From M3007 sp044224705 (GTDB taxonomy: Bacteria; Bacteroidota; Bacteroidia; Chitinophagales; Saprospiraceae): 23,063 nt of DNA. Location of the stretch: positions 1 through 23,063 of the forward strand of contig JBGAJY010000073.1 in the NCBI GenBank assembly GCA_044224705.1, given 5' to 3'. Below the pieces are notes generated by a model, which was not told where the DNA came from, searched no databases, and was given only the letters and a program-made list of their open reading frames with translations. Positions 6,120 through 12,924 of this stretch are shown in pieces; position 1 is the first letter of the stretch; every line of letters begins with the position of its first letter. Both the position numbers and the translations under genes were made by a program.

Positions 6120-7610
6120 TCAGGGGCCAATCCAGCGTTCGATAAACTCCACCAGGAGGCGCACGCCGAAGCCGGTAGCGCTTTTGCCCTGAGCAAATTC
6201 GGAATCGCCGAAGGCGGTGCCGGCGATGTCGAGGTGGGCCCAGGCGGCATGGCCGTTGGTGAAATGTTCGAGGAATTTGGCGGCGCTGATGCATTCGGCC
6301 ACGGGTTTGCCCGTGAAATTGCGCAAATCCGCCACGTCGCTTTTGAGATCCGTCCCGTATTCGTCCCACATGGGCATGGGCCAGAGGCGTTCGCCGCAGG
6401 CGTCGCCGGCCTGGGTCAGAGCGGCAGCCAGGTCGTTGTTGGAGGTAAAAAGCCCGGCAGCGTTGTTGCCGAGCGCGCGGATGACGCTGCCGGTCAGGGT
6501 GGCCAGATCGAGCAGCACGTCGGGTTTTTCATGCTGATGCAGCCAGGCCAGGCCGTCGGCCAGGATGAGCCGTCCTTCGGCATCGGTATCGGTCACTTCG
6601 ATGGTTTTTCCGGCAAAGGAGTTGATCACGTCGCCCGGTTTCAGGGCCAGCCCGTCGATCATGTTTTCGGCCGAAGGGATGGCGCCGACCAGCCGGACGG
6701 GCAATTTGAGTTCGGCGGCGACAATGAAGGCGCCCAGCACGGCCGCGGCGCCGCCCATATCGCTTTTCATCAGGTGCATATTGGCCGAGGGCTTGAGGCT
6801 GACGCCCCCGGTGTCGAAGGTCACGCCTTTACCCACGAGGCCTACGGTGGGCGCGCGTTTCGGCAGTTTTTTCGGCGCATACTCGAGCAGGATGAAGGTG
6901 GGCGGATGGGGGCTGCCCTTGCCCACCTGCCAAAGGGCTTCGAGGCCCTCTTTGCGCAGTTGTTCGTGTGCCAGCGTTTTTACGGAAAAACCGTGGGTTC
7001 GCCCTGCTTTCTCTGCCCACTGGGCGAGCAGTTCGGGCGTTTTGTGGTTGCCCGCGGCATTGACGAAGTCCAGCACGCTCCGGACGGCTGTGGCAAAAAT
7101 TTCCCCGCGCCGCGCCGCTTTCTGGGCGTCGGTCGCACAGCTTTCGGGCACGACGACCGACAAAACGGAGCCGGCGGACCCGAATGTCTGCATCGGTTTG
7201 GAAGGGTCGGGAGAGCGGTAAAGGCCTATATCGTACAGGCCGAGCAAGGCGCCGGTGACGGCGGCATCGGCGAGGCGGGCGGTTTCGTTGGCAGGAAAAT
7301 GGCGGAGATCGATTCCCAGGTGTTCGGGCAGTTTGGATTTGTTGCGGAAACAAAAGCCGCGCAGGGTGACCTGGAGGTCGGCGAAACCGGTTTTTTTGCC
7401 CATGCCGATCAGGTAAACTTTTCGGCCGGGCGGGGTAGGGTAGAGCACCAGCAGCTCTTTGGGCTCAGCCCGAAAATCGTTTTGCAAAATAATTGGATCG
7501 GCTCCGACCAGCGAAGCGATGGCAACCAGGCGACCTGCCAGCGCTTCGTTTTGGGGCAAAGGTACCACGAGCGCATCGGGCACATTTTGGGTTAAAATGT
7601 TGACGGTCAT
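6120..7610 (-). CDS. pepA: Leucyl aminopeptidase, M17 family
   Basis: This 496-residue cytosolic dizinc exopeptidase removes N-terminal residues from peptides. The C-terminal catalytic half holds the full set of family residues: GKGVTFDTGGVSLKP (260-274; metal ligands Lys261 and Asp266, catalytic Lys273), MKSDMGGAAAV with Asp284, and TDTDAEGRLILADGL (340-353; Asp343, Glu345 and catalytic Arg347), then DLATLTGSVIRALG. The N-terminal half is divergent, as usual for M17. Start at ATG 7610; length is normal. It stands alone, divergent from the JmjC gene and separated from transketolase by a large hairpin. The symbol is by family; Bacteroidota copies may differ in specificity. Confidence 0.92.
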   Translation of the reverse strand: MTVNILTQNVPDALVVPLPQNEALAGRLVAIASLVGADPIILQNDFRAEPKELLVLYPTPPGRKVYLIGMGKKTGFADLQVTLRGFCFRNKSKLPEHLGIDLRHFPANETARLADAAVTGALLGLYDIGLYRSPDPSKPMQTFGSAGSVLSVVVPESCATDAQKAARRGEIFATAVRSVLDFVNAAGNHKTPELLAQWAEKAGRTHGFSVKTLAHEQLRKEGLEALWQVGKGSPHPPTFILLEYAPKKLPKRAPTVGLVGKGVTFDTGGVSLKPSANMHLMKSDMGGAAAVLGAFIVAAELKLPVRLVGAIPSAENMIDGLALKPGDVINSFAGKTIEVTDTDAEGRLILADGLAWLHQHEKPDVLLDLATLTGSVIRALGNNAAGLFTSNNDLAAALTQAGDACGERLWPMPMWDEYGTDLKSDVADLRNFTGKPVAECISAAKFLEHFTNGHAAWAHLDIAGTAFGDSEFAQGKSATGFGVRLLVEFIERWIGP

Positions 7611-7783
7611 GAGATTGGAATAAAAGATTTGCTCTCAATCAGGCGCCCGGGGGGACAGGCCGTTTTTCCTGTGGGCAAAATAGCGACAAATCCGCAGAGT
7701 GCATTGCCCGGGCATTTGCCAATTGATTGTCAAAAGAAGTGCTCACTTTCCCAGTGGGCAAACTTCGTAAGGACTTTGTCATA

Positions 7784-7791
7784 TACTTTTG
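7784..7791 (+). promoter_or_regulatory. -7 promoter element for the JmjC/cupin-like gene
   Basis: TACTTTTG, followed by CACC, matches TAnnTTTG and lies 61 bp upstream of the ATG at 7853. It sits inside the longest open frame from 7727, supporting the downstream start. Confidence 0.55.
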
Positions 7792-7852
7792 CACCCGGCA
7801 AAAACCCGGAATTGTTAGAGCCTTTTTGTTTCATCCAAACATTTGTCGCCCT

Positions 7853-8704
7853 ATGCTGGAACTCACGCCCGTTGACCGCCGTACAGGCCTGACTCGCGAA
7901 ACCTTCGCCGAGGAATACCTCAAACCCATGAAACCGGTCGTTTTTACCGACCTGACGGCCTCATGGCCCGCCCGCCAACGATGGACCGTTGAACATTTTA
8001 AAGACCAGTACGGCCAGCTGCGCGTACCGGTCGTGTCCAATAATTACTCCAAACCTGGCAAAGGGTACATGACGCCCGACCGGGTGATCACCTTCAAGGA
8101 ATTTCTGGAAATACTCGAATCCGGCCCGACCGACCTGCGTATTTTCCTCTGGAATATTTTCAAAGCCGCACCCGAACTGCGACATGATTTTCAGATTCCC
8201 GACATCATGGACGGCTTTGTCGACGAGATGCCTTTTATGTTCTTCGGCGGCGAGGGTGCCAAAGTGGCCCTGCACTTCGATATCGACATGAGCCATGTGT
8301 TCCTCAACCAGATACACGGCCGCAAACGGGTGCTGCTGTTCCCGCCCGACCAGAGCCGCAACCTCTACCGCCATCCGTTCACGGTGGCCAGCTATGTTGA
8401 TTTGAACCGGCCGGATTATGACAAATACCCGGCTTTGTCCAGAGTAAAAGGCTACGAGGTGATGCTTATGCCCGGCGACACTATTTTTATGCCTTCCGGT
8501 TACTGGCACTATATCGAATACACCGACGGCGGGTACTCCATAGCCCTGCGTTCCTTTGGCTCCATTCCGGCCCGTGTGCGCGGTTTGGCCAATATCGCTA
8601 CCCACTACGTCGTAGATAAGGGAATGAACCGGCTCATCGGCCCCAGCTGGCGAAAAATGAAAGAACGCATGGCCGAACGCCGCGCTGCCGAGGCGATGAT
8701 GTGA
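7853..8704 (+). CDS. Cupin-like / JmjC-domain Fe(II)- and 2-oxoglutarate-dependent oxygenase
   Basis: This 283-residue soluble protein resembles the FIH/JmjC hydroxylases. The N-terminal part (KPVVFTDLTASWPARQRWT, residues 27-45) is the typical opening of cupin-like JmjC proteins. The metal facial triad can be read as His141 and Asp143 in HFDID and His219 in SGYWHYIE. KRVLLFPPDQSRNLY and MPGDTIFMPSGYWH are family hallmarks. The C-terminal 40 residues are basic and helical. Known relatives hydroxylate protein side chains or tRNA bases; the substrate here is unknown. The frame is open from 7727, but the promoter box at 7784 and conservation favour ATG 7853. The stop codon lies within the hairpin at 8701-8782. 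Convergent with the LysE-like gene. Confidence 0.86.
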   Translation: MLELTPVDRRTGLTRETFAEEYLKPMKPVVFTDLTASWPARQRWTVEHFKDQYGQLRVPVVSNNYSKPGKGYMTPDRVITFKEFLEILESGPTDLRIFLWNIFKAAPELRHDFQIPDIMDGFVDEMPFMFFGGEGAKVALHFDIDMSHVFLNQIHGRKRVLLFPPDQSRNLYRHPFTVASYVDLNRPDYDKYPALSRVKGYEVMLMPGDTIFMPSGYWHYIEYTDGGYSIALRSFGSIPARVRGLANIATHYVVDKGMNRLIGPSWRKMKERMAERRAAEAMM

Positions 8705-8782
8705 TTGATTCGATTGATTCGATTGTTTCGATTATACACGATCGCGTACAATCGAATCAATCGAATCAATCGAATCAATCAC
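8701..8782. repeat. Hairpin with gattgattc word repeats between convergent genes
   Basis: Arms 8701-8725 and 8758-8782 are perfect reverse complements over 25 bp with a 32-nt loop. Each arm is built from repeats of the word gattgattc or its complement, so several pairing registers are possible. The left arm includes the TGA of the JmjC gene (8702-8704), and the right arm ends 1 bp before the stop of the LysE-like gene. Likely a bidirectional terminator; repeat-length variation would be expected. Confidence 0.83.
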
Positions 8783-8783
8783 A

Positions 8784-9485
8784 TCAATCTGCCCGCTCTT
8801 CGGTCTCTTCCGGATGTTCCAGATGGGTAGCCCGGAGTTGTTCGGCGACGTCTTTGCTTCGCAGAATGCGGATCAGTTGGAGTACGATGGTGACCGACAA
8901 AACGCCTCCGATGATCCAGTAGAACATAAATTGCCAGGTTTGCAGAAAATCAGCTGCGAGGGTGCCGCCCAGAAAATAAATACTGTGGCCCGCCAGGGTG
9001 CCCAATCCAATGCCGATGCTGAACAGGTTGTATTGCGAGGACCGCGGCTCCAGTACTTTCTGATCGAGTAAAATTGCGCTCCAGCCAAACCAGTAGGGAA
9101 TCATCGTCGGGCTGAGAAAACGAAGGGTCACACCGATCAGGAAAGGATGGAGGTCGGGCAAAAATCCGTTGTGGGAAGCGTTGCCACCACCGCCGGCGAG
9201 GGCTGCACGAAAGCTGCCAAAGGCCAATGCAGCCAGAATGAAGACGGAAAGCCATTCGATTACCCTGAACCACCCCGCTTTTTCCCGAAACCATTCGATG
9301 GCCACCAGGGAAGTCCGGACAAAACTCATTTCTACAAGGATAACGCCCGAGGAAAACATCAGCGCAGAGGCGATGCCTTTGTTCATGCTGATCTCGATGG
9401 CGATCAGGTTGAGCACGGCCGGCGGCAAGGTGCCCAGCATACTGACCGTAAGGCCAACCCAGAATACTTTGAAATGCCTGTTCAC
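8784..9485 (-). CDS. LysE/RhtB-like small-molecule exporter
   Basis: This 233-residue integral inner-membrane protein has about six hydrophobic segments (roughly 7-30, 37-60, 76-95, 113-138, 153-174 and 187-206). The opening GLTVSMLGTLPPAVLNLIAI matches the G..PGP.....-like start of LysE translocators. LRFLSPTMIPYWFGW (121-135) matches the second-half NP...W motif. The tail after 210 is charged and cytoplasmic. LysE relatives export amino acids or other metabolites; the substrate is not known. The GTG at 9485 was chosen because it starts right after the upstream stop (4 bp gap) and precedes the first membrane segment; longer readings would overlap the upstream gene. It probably forms an operon with the ATP-grasp gene. 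Confidence 0.75.
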   Translation of the reverse strand: MNRHFKVFWVGLTVSMLGTLPPAVLNLIAIEISMNKGIASALMFSSGVILVEMSFVRTSLVAIEWFREKAGWFRVIEWLSVFILAALAFGSFRAALAGGGGNASHNGFLPDLHPFLIGVTLRFLSPTMIPYWFGWSAILLDQKVLEPRSSQYNLFSIGIGLGTLAGHSIYFLGGTLAADFLQTWQFMFYWIIGGVLSVTIVLQLIRILRSKDVAEQLRATHLEHPEETEERAD

Positions 9486-9489
9486 AGGT

Positions 9490-10560
9490 TCAATAATCGT
9501 GTTGTTCCAGCCAGGTAAAATGCCGGCTGGCTTCGCGCATCTGCCGTACGCCCCGCCAAAACGACCAGTACGGGACTTTCTGGTGCCGATGGTTGTAACG
9601 GCTGATTTCGGCCAGCATGCTCCAGTGCCGGATGATCTCGGCGTAGGCCTGGAATACATTCAGACGATTGTGAAAAATATGGGTCACGCCTGAACCGCAG
9701 CCGTTGAACTCGATAATGCTGAAATTCCGGCCGGCGCGCAGGTCTTCCACCGAAGTGCATTTGACGTCGTAACGGCCGTAAAAAAACTGCCCTTTATGGT
9801 GACTAAACCGGTCGAACACCTCTGCCAGTTGCTCGTCGATCAGGTGGCTGAGGTTCACGATCTGCGCGCCGCGGTTGCGGCTGCCTGCATACGACAGGTA
9901 GTACAATTGGCCTGCCGGGATCACGGAGTCCAGTGAATCGGCGTGTTTGCGGCACATTTCTTCAAAACGAAAGCGCGCCCGGGGGTGCCGCGCGATCAGT
10001 TCGCGCAGGGTGGAATGACCATCTCCGGTGACGCGGGGCGGGTCCTTTTGCACCATGCCCGTGACGCGGCCTTTGGATTCTGCCGGGTGGCGCACATAGA
10101 AGACGCCTACTTCCATCGGCAGATCGATCAGGTCCTGGGCCAGGTATTCGACGGGGCATTGCCGGTGGTATTCGCGGAGCTGCTGTTCGTGGTCTATTTT
10201 CCGGAAAAAGAGGGATTTCATGCCGATGTCCGGTTTGACGATAAACGGCCAGCGCAGCCCTGTGGAAGCAATTTTTTCGAGCACCACGTCAAAATCTTCA
10301 CCGGGCTGTATAAACACCGTGGCCGGAAACGATTCCGGAGGCAACTGCTCGTACATCTCTTTTTTTCCTTCGCCTTCGAAGCCGCCGAAGGTCAGGGTGG
10401 GATTGGATGGGCTGAAAAACCAAAAGGCGCGCGACCTCAAAATATGCCAGAGCCAGAAAACACTCAGGGGAGCATAAAACACCAAAAAAGGCCAGCGCTC
10501 CCAGTCGGTGATCTTTTTCCAGGCCATCGACCAGCGGTTGGGTTGGACGGGCGCAATCAT
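9490..10560 (-). CDS. ATP-grasp domain protein (D-ala-D-ala ligase / cyanophycin synthetase-like fold)
   Basis: A 356-residue protein. Residues 20-45 are hydrophobic and aromatic (RWPFLVFYAPLSVFWLWHIL), perhaps a membrane-anchoring hairpin. The rest has ATP-grasp marks: FIVKPDIGM (106-114, ATP-binding Lys109), VTGDGHSTLRELI (177-189), FYGRYDVKC (260-268) and the Mg-binding EFNGCGSG (284-291, Glu284 and Asn286). Such enzymes join a carboxylate to an amine or thiol through an acyl phosphate. The acceptor and product are unknown. The ATG at 10560 was chosen over an upstream ATG at 10653 because the extra residues look unstructured. Coupling with a LysE-type exporter 4 bp downstream suggests the product may be exported, which is inference. 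Confidence 0.78.
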   Translation of the reverse strand: MIAPVQPNRWSMAWKKITDWERWPFLVFYAPLSVFWLWHILRSRAFWFFSPSNPTLTFGGFEGEGKKEMYEQLPPESFPATVFIQPGEDFDVVLEKIASTGLRWPFIVKPDIGMKSLFFRKIDHEQQLREYHRQCPVEYLAQDLIDLPMEVGVFYVRHPAESKGRVTGMVQKDPPRVTGDGHSTLRELIARHPRARFRFEEMCRKHADSLDSVIPAGQLYYLSYAGSRNRGAQIVNLSHLIDEQLAEVFDRFSHHKGQFFYGRYDVKCTSVEDLRAGRNFSIIEFNGCGSGVTHIFHNRLNVFQAYAEIIRHWSMLAEISRYNHRHQKVPYWSFWRGVRQMREASRHFTWLEQHDY

Positions 10561-10730
10561 GGGATCATGCTTTGGCGGAGCCTGATGGAGCGCCAGAGAA
10601 CGTTTTGGAATCGTCACGGAGAAATTGCGGTTGGGCCGGTTTTGGGCCGGCAATAATAAGTGTGTATCGGAGGATTTCAGTTCAACCGGCTTTGTTTTAT
10701 TAAAAAACGATTAAGCCTCCATTCGCTTCA

Positions 10731-12593
10731 TTATTTCTCGGACAATTCAAACCAGCGCATCTCTTTCGTTTCCAGGGTGTTCTGCAATTGTCCCAGTTCG
10801 ACGGACAATTTGGACGCAGCTTCGGCCGAAAGATCGGCATCGTTGAATTTTGCCAAAATCTCCGTCTTGCGCCGTTCCAGTTCGGCGATTTCCTTGTCCA
10901 GTTTTTTCAACTCATTGCGCTCGGTGCTACTGAGGCCGGCAGAAGGGGCAGTAGCGGTTGCGGTCGCAGCGGCGGGTTTTTCCTGGGCACGCCGGGCCTG
11001 CTCTTCGGCGCGTCGCATGGCGCGGAACTGTGCGTAATCGCCGTTGTAATCCTGGATCAGGCCATTGCCTTCGAACACGAAAAGGTGGTCCACGAGGCGA
11101 TCCATAAAATACCGGTCGTGCGTCACCACTACGAGGCAGCCCGGGTAGTCTTCGAGAAAATCCTCGAGCACCTGCAGGGTCATCACGTCGAGGTCGTTCG
11201 TGGGTTCGTCGAGGATGAGGAAATTGGGGTTTTTCATCAGGACGGTGACCAGATAGAGTCGCCGCCGTTCTCCGCCGGACAGCTGGCTGACGTACACCTG
11301 TTGCTGTGCTCTGCTGAACAGGAAGCGCTCGAGTAGTTGAGCGGCGTTCATTTCCTTGCCCTTTTCGAGCGGGATCACTTCGGCGATGTCGCGTACCACA
11401 TCGATCACGCGTTTGTCTTCCGTCAATTGCAGGCCTTCCTGCCGGTAAAATCCGAACACGATCGTATCGCCGACGATCACTTTGCCCGTATCCGGCGGAA
11501 TGGCCTGGGTAATCAACGCGAGGAAGGTAGATTTTCCCGCGCCGTTCGGGCCCACGATCCCGACGCGTTCCTTGCGTTTGAATTTGTAGGAAAAGTTGCG
11601 GATGATCTCGCGGTCGCCGAATTTTTTACCCACGTTGTGGCATTCCACGACCTTGCTGCCCATCCAGTTTTCCTTGATCTGGATGGTCATTTCGTCCTTT
11701 TTGACTTTGAGGGCGTCGTTGTTTTCCTTGCGGTCGTAGTAGGAGTCCACGCGCGCTTTAGCCTTCGTGGTGCGGGCTTGTGGGGAGCGGCGCACCCAGT
11801 CGAGTTCGCGTTTGAGGAGTTTGTTCTGGCGTTCGTAGGTAGTGCTTTCGACTTCTTCGCGCAGCGCTTTTTTTTCGAGATAATCGGCGTAGCTGCCCGA
11901 GTAGCGCCGCAGTTGGCCGCCGTCGAGTTCGATGATGCTGTCGCAGATATTTTCGAGGAAATAGCGGTCGTGGGTCACCATGAAAAGGGTGATCCCCGGT
12001 TGTTGCAGATACTCTTCCAGCCACTCGATCATTTCCACGTCGAGGTGGTTGGTGGGTTCGTCGAGGATGAGGAAATCGGGGTCTTCGAGCAGGATTTTGA
12101 CCAGGGCAAGGCGTTTTTTTTGTCCACCTGAAAGGGTTTTGACCTTTTTTTCAAAATCGGTGAGCCGAAACTGGAAGAGCATTTCCTTCACCCGCGCTTC
12201 GAACGACCAGGCGTGGTGCTGGTCCATATCGGCCATGGCTTCCTGGAGTTCGGCGGCCTTGTCGGGATGGGCGAGGGCGTGTTCGTAGCGCTGGACGACC
12301 CGCACGAGCGGGTTGGAAGGATCGAGGGCTGCGCCAAGCACGTCGAGGTCGGGGTGAAAATCCGGTTCCTGGTCGAGCCAGCCGATGCGGATGCCTTTGC
12401 GCAGGGTGATGCGGGCGTTTTCGCCTTCAGAGCCTTCAAAACCGGCGATTACGCGCAAAAGGGTGCTTTTCCCCGAGCCGTTTTTGGCGATCAGCCCAAT
12501 CTTTTGCCCCTTGTCGATGTGCAGGCTGATGTTGCGAAAAAGCACCTTTTCGCCGTAGGATTTGGTGACGTTTTCGAGTGTGAGATAATTCAT
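10731..12593 (-). CDS. uup: ABC-F family ATPase, Uup-like
   Basis: A 620-residue soluble protein with two nucleotide-binding domains and no membrane segment. NBD1 has Walker A in AKNGSGKST (36-44), signature LSGGQKKR (154-161) and Walker B LILDEPTNHLD (175-185). NBD2 has GPNGAGKST (348-356), LSGGERRR (438-445) and LILDEPTNDLD (459-469). The interdomain linker (about 240-310) includes the basic ELDWVRRSPQARTTKAKARV typical of Uup. The C-terminal 65 residues form a coiled coil after an Ala/Thr-rich spacer. ABC-F proteins act on the ribosome in translation; Uup is linked to ribosome function and DNA transposon excision. The second NBD reads LVVVTHDRYF, so catalysis looks intact. ATG 12593 begins the conserved NYLTLENVTKSYG. 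Confidence 0.88.
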   Translation of the reverse strand: MNYLTLENVTKSYGEKVLFRNISLHIDKGQKIGLIAKNGSGKSTLLRVIAGFEGSEGENARITLRKGIRIGWLDQEPDFHPDLDVLGAALDPSNPLVRVVQRYEHALAHPDKAAELQEAMADMDQHHAWSFEARVKEMLFQFRLTDFEKKVKTLSGGQKKRLALVKILLEDPDFLILDEPTNHLDVEMIEWLEEYLQQPGITLFMVTHDRYFLENICDSIIELDGGQLRRYSGSYADYLEKKALREEVESTTYERQNKLLKRELDWVRRSPQARTTKAKARVDSYYDRKENNDALKVKKDEMTIQIKENWMGSKVVECHNVGKKFGDREIIRNFSYKFKRKERVGIVGPNGAGKSTFLALITQAIPPDTGKVIVGDTIVFGFYRQEGLQLTEDKRVIDVVRDIAEVIPLEKGKEMNAAQLLERFLFSRAQQQVYVSQLSGGERRRLYLVTVLMKNPNFLILDEPTNDLDVMTLQVLEDFLEDYPGCLVVVTHDRYFMDRLVDHLFVFEGNGLIQDYNGDYAQFRAMRRAEEQARRAQEKPAAATATATAPSAGLSSTERNELKKLDKEIAELERRKTEILAKFNDADLSAEAASKLSVELGQLQNTLETKEMRWFELSEK

Positions 12594-12599
12594 GGGGAG

Positions 12600-12607
12600 C
12601 AAAGGTA
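12600..12607 (-). promoter_or_regulatory. -7 promoter element for the ABC-F gene
   Basis: On the minus strand this reads TACCTTTG, an exact TAnnTTTG match, with a possible -33 TTG at 12633-12631. The box ends 6 bp before the ATG at 12593, so transcription would start within a few bases of the start codon, giving a leaderless or nearly leaderless mRNA. Confidence 0.5.
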
Positions 12608-12924
12608 GGGAAGCGCAGATGAGGCTGGTTCAACGGGCCTTGATAAAGGTTGAAGAATTGGGACAGAAGTGTTCGAGACAGTGATTCATCTCATTCGGCC
12701 AATCAACATTTATCAGCGTCATTTCGATGAGAGCGGGCACAATTTTGTCCGCTAAACAAATCCTAAATTCGACATTTCTATCAAAAAAAACGGGCTTTGC
12801 TATGCCAAATCATAGGCGCGCGCGTACTTTGCCAATCGAAAATTCGCCTTACCCGTGCCCTGGCTAAGTCAAGCCTAACCACCACCCTACTATTATTTTT
12901 TAGTCACTTAACCATCTTTATTGT
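12608..12924. other. Intergenic region upstream of the susC operon
   Basis: A 317-bp spacer between the divergent ABC-F and susC genes, AT-richer than the flanks. It must hold the susC promoter. A near-match to the -7 box, TACTTTG (12825-12831, one base short of TAnnTTTG), lies about 95 bp before the susC ATG and is preceded by an unusual ggcgcgcgcg run. The leader of about 90 nt has no clear Shine-Dalgarno sequence. No credible gene, RNA gene or long repeat was seen. Confidence 0.45.

Noticed and set aside
6102..7595. 497-codon plus-strand open frame opposite the aminopeptidase
   Set aside because: The opposite strand carries all M17 catalytic motifs; this frame is Gly/His/Phe-rich shadow sequence.
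8701..8922. Small plus-strand open frame starting in the hairpin
   Set aside because: Its sequence is low-complexity Ser/Asn/Gln translation of the repeat followed by antisense of the LysE-like gene.
10670..10720. Terminator-like ggagg...cctcc pairing after the ABC-F gene
   Set aside because: Only about five outer base pairs form, with mismatches inside; the T-run is not placed after a stable stem.
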